Positions 7,751 through 16,152 of a stretch of 64,000 nucleotides of DNA are shown here, piece after piece; the stretch's first letter is position 1, and each line of letters opens with the position of its first letter. Under the pieces are notes generated by a model, which was not told the origin of the DNA, searched no databases, and saw nothing but the letters and a program-made list of their open reading frames with translations. The stretch comes from Streptomyces abyssalis (GTDB lineage: Bacteria > Actinomycetota > Actinomycetes > Streptomycetales > Streptomycetaceae): contig NZ_LJGT01000038.1 of assembly GCF_001751365.1 (NCBI RefSeq), positions 783,540-847,539 on the forward strand. The letters run 5' to 3'. A program made the position numbers and the translations under genes.

Positions 7751-8830
7751 TCACCGCGCATAGTCACCCGCGAGAGTCACGGCCCCGCCGCCGGCGGGGC
7801 GCCCGGTGATCTCCCCCGCCACCCAGGCGTCCACTCCGCGGTCCGCGAGAGTGGCGAGCGCCGCTCCGGCAGACTCCTGCGGCACCACGGCGACCATGCC
7901 GACGCCCATGTTCAGGGCGCTCTCCAGCTCGCCCCGTGCCACGTCACCGGCCTGCCCGACCAGGTCGAACACCGGGCCCGGCGTCCATGTCCCGCGGTCG
8001 ACCCGGGCCTGCATCTCCTCCGGCACGACGCGGGCGAGGTTGCCCGCGAGACCGCCGCCGGTGATGTGCGAGAAGGCGTGCACCTCCGTCGTACGGGTCA
8101 GCGCGAGGCAGTCCAGCGAGTAGATCCTGGTGGGCTCCAGCAGCTCCTCGCCGAGGGTGCGGCCGAACTCCGGCACGTGCCTCTCCAGGGCCCAGCCGGC
8201 GCGCTCGAAGAGTACGTGCCTGACCAGCGAGTACCCGTTCGAGTGAAGACCGGAGGAGGCCATGGCGATCACGGCGTCCCCCGTACGGATTCGATCCGCG
8301 CCCAGCAGCGCATCGGCCTCGACCACGCCCGTACCGGCGCCCGCCACGTCGTACTCGTCGGGGCCGAGCAGCCCCGGATGCTCGGCGGTCTCGCCGCCGA
8401 CGAGGGCGCAGCCCGCCAGCACGCAGCCCTCCGCGATGCCCTTGACGATCTGGGCGACGCGCTCGGGGACGACCCTGCCGACGCAGATGTAGTCGGTCAT
8501 GAAGAGCGGTTCGGCGCCGCAGACGACCAGGTCGTCCACGACCATCGCCACCAGGTCGTGGCCGATGCTGTCGTGCTGGTCCATGCGCTGCGCGACGGCG
8601 ACCTTCGTGCCGACGCCGTCGGTGGCCGAGGCCAGCAGGGGCCGCTCGTACCGCTTGAGCACGGAGGCGTCGAAGAGGCCGGCGAAGCCGCCGAGCGTGC
8701 CCACCGACTCGGGGCGCTGGGCCTTCTTGACCCACTCCTTCATGAGCTGGACGGCGCGGTCGCCCGCCTCGATGTCCACGCCGGCGGCCGCGTAGGTCGC
8801 GCCGGAAGATTCAGCAGGCTCGGCAGGCAT
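7751..8830 (-). CDS. purM: phosphoribosylformylglycinamidine cyclo-ligase (AIR synthetase)
   Basis: PurM performs the fifth step of purine synthesis: ATP-dependent ring closure of FGAM to AIR. The 359-residue protein has the family landmarks TYAAAGVDIEAGD at the N-terminus, ASATDGVGTK, GHDLVAMVVDDLVV, GCALVGGETAEHPG and the C-terminal HITGGGL region. The ATG at 8830 fits the family N-terminus; an ATG at 8860 would add 10 residues and has no better ribosome site. It lies 75 bp downstream of purF on the same strand, presumably in one transcript. Confidence 0.96.
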   Translation of the reverse strand: MPAEPAESSGATYAAAGVDIEAGDRAVQLMKEWVKKAQRPESVGTLGGFAGLFDASVLKRYERPLLASATDGVGTKVAVAQRMDQHDSIGHDLVAMVVDDLVVCGAEPLFMTDYICVGRVVPERVAQIVKGIAEGCVLAGCALVGGETAEHPGLLGPDEYDVAGAGTGVVEADALLGADRIRTGDAVIAMASSGLHSNGYSLVRHVLFERAGWALERHVPEFGRTLGEELLEPTRIYSLDCLALTRTTEVHAFSHITGGGLAGNLARVVPEEMQARVDRGTWTPGPVFDLVGQAGDVARGELESALNMGVGMVAVVPQESAGAALATLADRGVDAWVAGEITGRPAGGGAVTLAGDYAR

Positions 8831-8905
8831 GGGGTCGGCTCTCTCGGGTCGTGGGGGCATGCGGGCGGGAGTCCGCGGGACTGCGGCCTGCCATGGGCGG
8901 GCCGG

Positions 8906-10507
8906 CTACGGGCGTCGCAGCGCGTCGGTGCCGCCGACGCCGGCGGTGAGCGTCCCGACGCCGTCGACGTCCGGAACGGAGGGCTGCTCGGTGCTGTGCC
9001 CGTTGCCCGCTTCGGCGCCGGGCGCCGCCTGCGGTTCGCGCAGGTGCTTGCCCAGCAGCTCGGGGTCGGGAAGCGGCATCGGGTACTCGCCGTCGAAGCA
9101 GGCGCGGCACAGCTGCGACTTGGGGATCGTCGTCGCGTCGGTCATGCCGTCGATGGAGATGTACGCGAGCGAATCCGCGCCCAGGGACTTGCCGATCTCC
9201 TCGACCGTGAGGCCGTTCGCGATCAGCTCGGCGCGGTTGGCGAAGTCGATGCCGAAGAAGCAGGGCCACTTGATGGGCGGCGAGGAGATCCGTACGTGCA
9301 CCTCGGCCGCGCCCGCCTCCCTCAGCATCCGCACCAGGGCGCGCTGGGTGTTGCCGCGGACGATCGAGTCGTCCACGACGACCAGGCGCTTGCCGCTGAT
9401 GACTTCCTTCAGCGGATTGAGCTTCAGGCGGATGCCGAGCTGGCGGATGGTCTGGCTCGGCTGGATGAACGTGCGGCCGACATAGCTGTTCTTCACCAGG
9501 CCGCTGCCGTACGGGATGCCGCTGGCCTCCGCGTAGCCGATCGCGGCGGGGGTGCCGGACTCCGGTGTCGCTATGACCAGGTCGGCATCGGGGGCAGGGG
9601 CCTCGGCGGCGAGCTTCCGGCCCATCTCGACGCGGGAGAGGTAGACGTTCCGCCCGGCGATGTCGGTGTCGGGGCGGGCCAGGTAGACGTACTCGAAGAC
9701 ACAGCCCTTGGGCTTCGCTTCCGCGAACCGGGTGGAGCGGAGACCGTCCTCGTCGATGGCGATCATCTCGCCCGGCTCGACCTCGCGGATGAAGCTCGCG
9801 CCGACGATGTCCAGGGCCGAGGTCTCGCTCGCGACGACCCAGCCGCGCTCCAGGCGGCCGAGGACGAGCGGGCGCACGCCCTGGGCGTCGCGGGCGGCGT
9901 ACAGCGTGTGCTCGTCCATGAAGACGAAGGAGAAGGCACCCCGCACGAGCGGCAGGACCACTGGAGCTGCCTGCTCGACCGTGAGCGGGGTGCCGTCCTC
10001 GTCGGTCTGGCCGGCCAGCAGGGCCGTGACCAGGTCGGTGTCGTTGGTGGCCGCGACCCTGGTGGCGCGGCTGCCGTTCTCCGACGACTGCTCCGCGACC
10101 AGCCCGGCGAGCTCGACGGTGTTGACGAGGTTGCCGTTGTGGCCCAGCGCGATCGAGCCGTGCCCGGTGGCACGGAAGGTCGGCTGGGCGTTCTCCCACA
10201 CGGACGCGCCCGTCGTCGAGTAGCGGGCGTGGCCGACGGCGATGTGGCCGCGGAGGGAACCGAGGGAGGTCTCGTCGAAGACCTGCGAGACAAGGCCCAT
10301 GTCCTTGAAGACCAGGATCTGGGAGCCGTTGCTCACCGCGATGCCCGCGGACTCCTGTCCGCGGTGCTGCAGCGCGTAGAGACCGAAATACGTGAGCTTC
10401 GCGACCTCTTCCCCGGGGGCCCAGACACCGAAGACGCCGCAGGCGTCCTGTGGGCCCTTCTCTGCGGGGAGCAGGTCGTGACTGAGTCGTCCGTCACCAC
10501 GTGGCAC
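8906..10507 (-). CDS. purF: amidophosphoribosyltransferase
   Basis: PurF catalyses the first committed step of purine synthesis (PRPP plus glutamine to phosphoribosylamine). The 533-residue protein has an N-terminal Ntn glutaminase domain whose catalytic Cys (Cys23, in DACGVFGVW) follows a short propeptide. Then come GHARYSTTG, the PRPP loop VVVDDSIVRGNT, and Cys residues placed like the 4Fe-4S ligands of Bacillus PurF (KGCVF, WPCFF, CRAC). The GTG at 10507 matches the start of Streptomyces relatives as I remember them; an ATG at 10576 would add 23 residues. The Ala/Gly-rich C-terminal tail of about 50 residues is variable. It is followed closely by purM. Confidence 0.96.
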   Translation of the reverse strand: MPRGDGRLSHDLLPAEKGPQDACGVFGVWAPGEEVAKLTYFGLYALQHRGQESAGIAVSNGSQILVFKDMGLVSQVFDETSLGSLRGHIAVGHARYSTTGASVWENAQPTFRATGHGSIALGHNGNLVNTVELAGLVAEQSSENGSRATRVAATNDTDLVTALLAGQTDEDGTPLTVEQAAPVVLPLVRGAFSFVFMDEHTLYAARDAQGVRPLVLGRLERGWVVASETSALDIVGASFIREVEPGEMIAIDEDGLRSTRFAEAKPKGCVFEYVYLARPDTDIAGRNVYLSRVEMGRKLAAEAPAPDADLVIATPESGTPAAIGYAEASGIPYGSGLVKNSYVGRTFIQPSQTIRQLGIRLKLNPLKEVISGKRLVVVDDSIVRGNTQRALVRMLREAGAAEVHVRISSPPIKWPCFFGIDFANRAELIANGLTVEEIGKSLGADSLAYISIDGMTDATTIPKSQLCRACFDGEYPMPLPDPELLGKHLREPQAAPGAEAGNGHSTEQPSVPDVDGVGTLTAGVGGTDALRRP

Positions 10508-10636
10508 GACACCGAGTCTAGGACAGGCGGCGCGTTGCTCCGAATCGGGGACAGTCCCACCGGTATCGGGTGACATCCCGGCTACCTGCGGTCACGAGGC
10601 GGCTCAGCAGGTGGGACGGGCCCGGCCGCGCCCCGC

Positions 10637-11455
10637 TCAGCCCAGCAAGGGCAACAGGCCGCCGAGGTCGGCCCGTTCACCGCTGGCGGAGACCGCGGCC
10701 GCGTCACGGGCCTGCTCCCAGCGGACCCGGCCGGTGGCGAGCCTGACCCATGTGAGCGGGTCGGTCTCCACGACGTTGGGCGGCGTGCCCCTGGTGTGCC
10801 GGGGCCCCTCGACGCACTGGACGACCGCGAAGGGCGGCACCCGCACCTCGACCGAGGAGCCCGGCGCCTTCACGGCGAGCGTGTCCGTGAGCACCCGTAC
10901 GGTGGCGGCGAGCGCCTGCCGGTCGAAGGTGACGGCGCTGCCGGTGGCGCGGGCCAGATCGTCGCTGTGGACGACGAGTTCGACCAGCCGCGTCACTGTG
11001 AAGTCGAGCATCCGCATCGCTCCGGCGCCGTGCGGGATGAGCAGGTCGCCCCGTACGGCCGACTCCAGTACGGGCTCCAGCTGTGCCACGGCCTCGTCGA
11101 TACGGGCCGCGCCGCCGGCGCCCGCCCGGTCCGCCTCCTCGCGGGTCTCCCGGTCCAGTCCGGCGGCGCCTCGGGCGGTCGAGAGCGCCCATTTCGGCAG
11201 GTCCACCTCGGGGGCGGCGGCCTTCGACTCCGGGCCGGCCAGGAAGCGGGGCACGGCGTCGATCTGGAGCGCGATGTGGACGAGGAGCCGGTGCACGTCC
11301 CAGCCGGGGAGCCCCGAGGGCCGTGCGCACTGCTCGGGGGTGAGCGCGTGCGCGGCGGCGGTGACGGCCTCGACCTGGCCGATCAGGGCCTGCCGGACCC
11401 TGGCGGGGTCGTAGCTGCGCCTGGTGGGAGCTTTGCTGCGTTTGGCGGGCGGCAT
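10637..11455 (-). CDS. sterol-carrier / maleylpyruvate-isomerase-like mycothiol-type protein
   Basis: This 272-residue protein has an N-terminal four-helix DinB/MDMPI-like domain (GLPGWDVHRLLVHIALQIDA, later TRLVELVVHSDDLARA) and a C-terminal sterol-carrier-type domain ending in DPLTWVRLATGRVRW. Relatives are described as mycothiol-dependent isomerases or transferases, but most actinobacterial members have no known substrate. The ATG at 11455 gives the usual start (MPPAKRS); the longer frame runs into intergenic DNA. It is transcribed towards purF with 129 bp between them and may share its transcript. Confidence 0.78.
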   Translation of the reverse strand: MPPAKRSKAPTRRSYDPARVRQALIGQVEAVTAAAHALTPEQCARPSGLPGWDVHRLLVHIALQIDAVPRFLAGPESKAAAPEVDLPKWALSTARGAAGLDRETREEADRAGAGGAARIDEAVAQLEPVLESAVRGDLLIPHGAGAMRMLDFTVTRLVELVVHSDDLARATGSAVTFDRQALAATVRVLTDTLAVKAPGSSVEVRVPPFAVVQCVEGPRHTRGTPPNVVETDPLTWVRLATGRVRWEQARDAAAVSASGERADLGGLLPLLG

Positions 11456-11595
11456 GGTCAAGAGGTTAGAGGCTGGGCGGGCGGCCGGTACGCGGAAGGC
11501 GGCCTTGCGGCAGGGCACTCCGGGCCCGGCCCGGAGCGGGCCGAAGGCGCCGGTATCCGCACTGCACCCGGCGGCGCCGCCGGGTGCCGGGGAGC

Positions 11596-12609
11596 TCACG
11601 CTCGCGCGGTGCTCTCCCGGGCGACCAGCCGGTGCTCCACGTGCAGCGTCCTGTGCGGCGCCTCCGGGTCGCCCGCCGTACGGGCCAGCAGCGCCTCCAC
11701 CGCGAGGCGGGCGAGCTGCCGCTTGTCGGGGGCGACGGTGCTCAGGGAAGGGACGCTGAACCGCGTCTCCTCGATGTCGTCGAAGCCGATCACCGCGATG
11801 TCGCGGGGCACGGTGCGGCCCGAGTCGTACACGGCCCGTACGGCGCCGGAGGCGAGCAGGTCGGAGAAGCAGAAGACCGCGTCCGGCGGCTCGCGGAGCG
11901 CGAGCAGGCCGCGCATGGCGGCCTGGCCCGCGGTGCGGCTGAAGGCGGGCACGAGGGGCGTGAGCTCCGGCTCGTGCGGGAGGCCTGCCGCCTCCAGAGC
12001 GTCCAGGTAACCGCGGGCGCGCTGCTGCGAGAAGGTGAAGAGGGGGTCGGAGAGAAACCCGACGGCGGCGATGCGGCGGCGTCCGCCCGCGATCAGGTGT
12101 GCGGTGGCCTCGCGCGCGGCGGCGACGTTGTCGATCAGTACCTGGTCGGCGGCGACCTCGTAGTCGCGCTCGCCGAGCAGTACGAGCGGGACGCGTCGTT
12201 CGCGGCGGGCGAGAGTGACCTGGTCGAGGCCCTGCGGCGAGAGGAGCACTCCGTCGATCAGCAGGTCCGAAAGGCCGGAGGCGACGCGCAGTTCAGACGC
12301 CGGATTTCCGCCGGTTTCCTCGATCAGGACGGACACGTCGTGTTCGCGGGCCGCGGCGATGACGGCGGTGGCCAGCTCCGAGAAGTAGGGCTGGACGAGC
12401 TCCGGGACGGCGAGGGCGATGACGCCGCTGCGGCCGGTGCGCAGATGGCGGGCGGAGGCGTTCGGCCGGTAGTCCAGCTCGTCGATGGCGCTGAGGACCC
12501 GCCGGCGGGTGGGCTCGGCGACGCGGACCTTGCCCCGTACGACGTTGGAGACGGTCTTGATGGAGACGCCCGCCCGCTCCGCGACGTCCTTGAGTCTCGC
12601 CCCGGCCAT
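11596..12609 (-). CDS. LacI-family repressor of the arabinoside operon
   Basis: The 337-residue protein has an N-terminal LacI helix-turn-helix and hinge (LKDVAERAGVSIKTVSNVVR, then RPNASARHLRTG). The periplasmic-binding-protein-like ligand domain follows (VIALAVPELVQPYFSELA, AVIGFDDIEE). It is divergent from the sugar ABC transporter and GH51 genes, and the 193-bp gap contains two identical operator-like sequences. It therefore most likely represses this operon, and perhaps itself, until an arabinose-containing sugar is bound. The effector is inferred from the GH51 enzyme only. Confidence 0.92.
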   Translation of the reverse strand: MAGARLKDVAERAGVSIKTVSNVVRGKVRVAEPTRRRVLSAIDELDYRPNASARHLRTGRSGVIALAVPELVQPYFSELATAVIAAAREHDVSVLIEETGGNPASELRVASGLSDLLIDGVLLSPQGLDQVTLARRERRVPLVLLGERDYEVAADQVLIDNVAAAREATAHLIAGGRRRIAAVGFLSDPLFTFSQQRARGYLDALEAAGLPHEPELTPLVPAFSRTAGQAAMRGLLALREPPDAVFCFSDLLASGAVRAVYDSGRTVPRDIAVIGFDDIEETRFSVPSLSTVAPDKRQLARLAVEALLARTAGDPEAPHRTLHVEHRLVARESTARA

Positions 12610-12693
12610 TCCGCTCCCCTCGGCGTGCGGTCACCACCCGCCCTCGCTCCGGCCTGCCCCGTACCGCGCGGACGGAAAGTGCCGTCCGATGTG

Positions 12694-12722
12694 TTGACGT
12701 CAGATTATGCCCTGAGTACAAC
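12694..12722 (+). promoter_or_regulatory. promoter of the arabinoside uptake operon
   Basis: TTGACG, a 17-bp spacer and TACAAC, reading towards the binding-protein gene. The -10 overlaps the first operator half of the LacI-type site, a typical arrangement for steric repression. Confidence 0.6.
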
Positions 12723-12791
12723 GTTGGAACAGCGATTCCGCAGGCCCTGACGGGCGGCTGCTGGCCAGCCGCTCCTGTGCTTCCAACGTTG
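12719..12791. promoter_or_regulatory. pair of LacI-type operators
   Basis: CAACGTTGGAA at 12719-12729 and its exact reverse complement TTCCAACGTTG at 12781-12791 flank the presumed transcription start. Each contains the central palindrome AACGTT with a central CG step, as in LacI-family sites. Their 62-bp centre spacing (about six helical turns) would allow looping. Confidence 0.7.
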
Positions 12792-12802
12792 AACGAACGG
12801 GC

Positions 12803-14161
12803 GTGGTGCGTGTGCGTGGCAGTGGGCACGGCAACCTGCACGACAGGAGGAGGTTCCTCGGGGCCGTCGGCTCTCTCGCGGCGGCCGGGGCGCTCAGCGG
12901 GTGCGGCAGCCCCGTCGGGCAGGCCTTCACCGGCTCCGCGGGCCCGCCGTCCCTCCTCAACTTCTGGCACCCCTTCACCGGCGGCGACGGCGCGCAGCTG
13001 GACGCGATGCAGAGCGCGTACCGCAAGGAGAACCCCGGCGTCGATCTGAAGACGACCACGCTGGTGTGGGGCGCCCCGTACTACACCAAGCTCACCCTGG
13101 CGACGCTCGGCAACAGGCCGCCGCAGATCGCCATCACGCATGTCTCCAGGCTGCCCACGCTCGCCGCGTCCGGGCTGCTCCGCGAGATATCCGGCTCCGA
13201 GCTGGAAGAACACGGTCTGACGCCCGACCGCTTCAAGAAGGCCGCGTTCCGCAGCGCGCACCACGACGGCAGGCTCTACGCACTCCCGATCGACACCCAC
13301 CCCTTCGTGCTCTACTACCGCACCGACGTCGCGAAGAAGGCAGGGCTGCTCGACGAGGCGGGCCGGCTGACGGACGTCGACGGACCCGAGAAGTTCCTCG
13401 ACGCGCTGCGGGCCGCGAAGCAGGCAACCGGCGTCTGGGGCGGGTCCATCGCCACCGTCAAGGACCCGGCGACCTGCTGGCGGCTCTTCTGGTCCCTGTA
13501 CCGGCAGTTGGGCGCGGACCTCATCACCGACGGCGGCCGGAAGGTGGTCATGGACGTGGGCGCCGCCGAGGAGGCGCTCGCCTTCATCCACCGCATGGCC
13601 GCGGAGAAGCTCATCCCTCCCGGCGCGGACGGCGACGGCGGCGCGATCACACTGCTGACCTCCGGCAAGGCGGGCTTCCTGATGGACGGGGAATGGCAAC
13701 TGCTCGCCGTACAGGGAGCGGTGAAGGACAAGTTCGACATGCGCACCTTCCCGCGGATCTTCCGCGACGCCCCGTACGCGTGCGCCGCCGACTCGCACGC
13801 CTTCATCCTGCCGAGCGCACCCTCCGAGAAGGCCCAACGGGCCGGCAAGGCGCTGGAGTTCGCCCGGTCGATGCTCGACGAGAGCCTGCTGTGGGCGAAG
13901 GGCGGCCACATCCCCGCCTGGCAGTCCACCGAACGCTCCGACGCCTACCACCGGCTGGAGCCGCAGGCGCACTACAGGGACGCCGCCGACAGCGCGGCGT
14001 ACGACCCGGCCGCCTGGTACTCCGGCGCGGACAGCAACCTCTACCGCCGCTTCAGCGACGTCGTGTCGTCAGTGGTGGGCGGCGACACCCGCCCCGGCCC
14101 GGGCGCGGCACGCATGCGCGCGGCGATCAAGGACCTGGCCGGGATGGAGGCACCCGTATGA
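12803..14161 (+). CDS. sugar ABC transporter substrate-binding lipoprotein (Tat-type signal)
   Basis: This extracellular family 1 solute-binding protein has 452 residues. The N-terminus carries a twin-arginine motif (DRRRFLG, residues 14-20), a hydrophobic stretch, and a lipobox LSGC with Cys34. It is thus predicted to be exported folded and lipid-anchored. The mature part starts with the typical LLNFWHPFTGGDG. The substrate is inferred to be an arabino-oligosaccharide from the linked GH51 gene and LacI regulator. The GTG start at 12803 has no obvious ribosome site; GTG codons at 12806 and 12812 are alternatives. Its stop overlaps the next start in ATGA, showing translational coupling. Confidence 0.9.
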   Translation: MVRVRGSGHGNLHDRRRFLGAVGSLAAAGALSGCGSPVGQAFTGSAGPPSLLNFWHPFTGGDGAQLDAMQSAYRKENPGVDLKTTTLVWGAPYYTKLTLATLGNRPPQIAITHVSRLPTLAASGLLREISGSELEEHGLTPDRFKKAAFRSAHHDGRLYALPIDTHPFVLYYRTDVAKKAGLLDEAGRLTDVDGPEKFLDALRAAKQATGVWGGSIATVKDPATCWRLFWSLYRQLGADLITDGGRKVVMDVGAAEEALAFIHRMAAEKLIPPGADGDGGAITLLTSGKAGFLMDGEWQLLAVQGAVKDKFDMRTFPRIFRDAPYACAADSHAFILPSAPSEKAQRAGKALEFARSMLDESLLWAKGGHIPAWQSTERSDAYHRLEPQAHYRDAADSAAYDPAAWYSGADSNLYRRFSDVVSSVVGGDTRPGPGAARMRAAIKDLAGMEAPV

Positions 14162-15111
14162 GTACGAGTACGAGCGTGCACCTGGGAGCCGGGACCGGCG
14201 CACCCGCGACCGGCAAGCCCGGCGGCGGGCCCGGGAGCGGGACCGCCCGCTGGACGGCCTCCGGGATGCTGCTGCCCTTCGGGTTCTTCTACGTGCTCTT
14301 CCTGCTGGGCCCGCTCGTCTACACGGCGGTCGCGGGATTCTTCAACGACAGCCTCGTCAAGGACGGCACCGGCGAGTGGGTCGGCACGGCCAACTACGCG
14401 GAGGCGCTCGCCTCCCCGGAGTTCTGGTCCAGCCTCGGCCACACCCTCTGGTTCACCGTGCTGACGACGGTGCCGCTGATACTGCTGGCGCTGACGCTGG
14501 CCCTGATGACGGACCGCTTCTCGCGGGGGAAGTGGTTCTTCAGGCTGGCGTTCTTCGCGCCCTTCATGCTGCCCTCCTCGGTGATCTCACTGCTCTTCAT
14601 GTGGATCTACGCGGACCAGATCGGGCTGGCGCAGGGCGTGGTCAAGTGGTTCGGCGTGAACGCGGCGCCCTCGTGGCTCGGCGACCCGGACTGGGCGATG
14701 ATCTCGATCGCCGCCGCGACGGTCTGGTGGACGGTCGGCTTCAACTTCGTCATCTACCTGGCCGCGCTGCAGGAGATACCGCGCGACGTGTACGAGGCCG
14801 CGGCCATCGACGGCGCGGGCCCCTGGCAGCGGCTGCGCCTCGTCGTCATCCCGATGCTGGGGCGCGCGACCACGCTGGTGGCGGTGCTCCAACTCGTCGC
14901 GTCGCTCAAGGTCTTCGACCAGATCTACATGATGACGAACGGCGGCCCGGACGACGCCACCCGTCCTTCGCTGCTGTACATCTTCCAGACCGGCTTCACG
15001 GACGGCCGCGCCGGCTACGCCTCGACCGTTGCGCTGCTTCTCTTCGTCATCATCCTGCTCATCTCGCTCGTCTGGTTCGCGCTGATCCGGCGCACCGAGA
15101 AGGAGGGCTGA
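14158..15111 (+). CDS. sugar ABC transporter permease 1 (MalF-type)
   Basis: This is a 317-residue membrane protein with six predicted segments, beginning with LLPFGFFYVLFLLGPLVYTA after a Gly-rich cytoplasmic N-terminus. The cytoplasmic EAA loop (YEAAAIDGAGPWQRLRLVVI) contacts the ATPase. It forms the translocation channel together with the next gene. No ATPase gene is present in the operon; streptomycete sugar transporters of this type usually share the MsiK ATPase encoded elsewhere. Confidence 0.93.
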   Translation: MSTSTSVHLGAGTGAPATGKPGGGPGSGTARWTASGMLLPFGFFYVLFLLGPLVYTAVAGFFNDSLVKDGTGEWVGTANYAEALASPEFWSSLGHTLWFTVLTTVPLILLALTLALMTDRFSRGKWFFRLAFFAPFMLPSSVISLLFMWIYADQIGLAQGVVKWFGVNAAPSWLGDPDWAMISIAAATVWWTVGFNFVIYLAALQEIPRDVYEAAAIDGAGPWQRLRLVVIPMLGRATTLVAVLQLVASLKVFDQIYMMTNGGPDDATRPSLLYIFQTGFTDGRAGYASTVALLLFVIILLISLVWFALIRRTEKEG

Positions 15112-15116
15112 GCACG

Positions 15117-16016
15117 ATGACGACGCTCACCCCGGCGGCACCTCCCTCCACCCCTCAGACGGAACCGTCCCGGTCCCGCAGGCGCGCCGGACACACCGAC
15201 TCCGAGCGGCTGTTCAACCGGGTCGTGCTCGGTGTGCTCATCGCCCTGGCGCTGCTGTGGCTGGTCCCGATCGCGTGGGCCGTGGCAACGTCCGTACGGC
15301 CGCCCAACGACATCGCGACCGATCCGACCTCGTGGCTCTCGGAGAATTCGACGCTCTCCTCCTACCAGGAGATTCTCTCCGCGGGACGAATCCAGTACTG
15401 GTACGTGAACAGCCTGATCACCTCGTCGCTGACGACGCTGCTCGCGGTGTGCACCACGTCGCTCGCGGCGTTCGCGCTGTCACGGCTGAACTTCCGCTAC
15501 CGGAGGCCGGTCTTCCTGGTCATCCTCGCCGGCGTCATGATCCCGCCGCAGCTGCTGATGATTCCGCAGTTCCTGACGCTGCAGGCGACCGGGATGCTCA
15601 ACACGTACTGGGCGGTCATCCTGCCCCAAGTGCCCAACGTGGTCTCGGTCTTCGTCTTCAAGCAGTTCTTCGACGGCATCCCCGTCGAGCTGACGGACGC
15701 GGCGCGCGCGGACGGCGCGAGCTGGCTGCGGATCTACTGGCAGATCGTGATGCCGCTGTCCCGTCCCGCCATCTCCGCCGTGACGATCTTCGTCTTCGTG
15801 TGGTCCTGGAACAACTTCCTCTGGCCGCTGCTCGCCGTCACGGACCCGCAGATGATGACGCTTCCCGTCGGCCTCAACTCCGTACAGGACGCCTTCGGTC
15901 TGCCGCAGGCGCAGCTGATGGCGTCGGCGGTGCTGGGGGCGCTGCCGCTGCTCACCGTCTTCCTCTTCTTCCAGCGCCGGATCGTCGAGGGAATCGCCGG
16001 CACCGGCCTGAAGTGA
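15117..16016 (+). CDS. sugar ABC transporter permease 2 (MalG-type)
   Basis: This 299-residue inner-membrane permease starts 5 nt after the preceding stop codon. The N-terminus is a basic cytoplasmic tail, then LIALALLWLVPIAWAVATSV as the first membrane segment. The EAA loop reads TDAARADGASWLRIYWQIV, and the end FQRRIVEGIAGTGLK is typical of MalG-type carbohydrate permeases (CUT1 family). It acts with permease 1, the lipoprotein and an external ATPase. Confidence 0.93.
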   Translation: MTTLTPAAPPSTPQTEPSRSRRRAGHTDSERLFNRVVLGVLIALALLWLVPIAWAVATSVRPPNDIATDPTSWLSENSTLSSYQEILSAGRIQYWYVNSLITSSLTTLLAVCTTSLAAFALSRLNFRYRRPVFLVILAGVMIPPQLLMIPQFLTLQATGMLNTYWAVILPQVPNVVSVFVFKQFFDGIPVELTDAARADGASWLRIYWQIVMPLSRPAISAVTIFVFVWSWNNFLWPLLAVTDPQMMTLPVGLNSVQDAFGLPQAQLMASAVLGALPLLTVFLFFQRRIVEGIAGTGLK

Positions 16017-16042
16017 CAGCCGCCGCGGGTCCCGCACGACGA

Positions 16043-16136
16043 GCACCGACACGAAGCCACCGACACGAAGAGCACCGCATATAGGGAGCACTGCACGAAC
16101 AGCACCGCACATAGAGCACCGCACACAGAGCACCCA
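16043..16136 (+). repeat. imperfect tandem repeats of about 14-15 bp
   Basis: Six or seven degenerate copies of a unit close to AGCACCGCACATAG fill most of the gap between permease 2 and the arabinofuranosidase gene. The last perfect-like copies are AGCACCGCACATAG and AGCACCGCACACAG. The AGAGAGG that ends the array serves as the ribosome site of the next gene. Confidence 0.75.
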
Positions 16137-16152
16137 GAGAGGCAATCACCGA

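Noticed and set aside
8066..10573. 835-codon plus-strand ORF over purM and purF
   Set aside because: Antisense shadow: purM and purF on the other strand are unmistakable, and the product has no recognisable domain.
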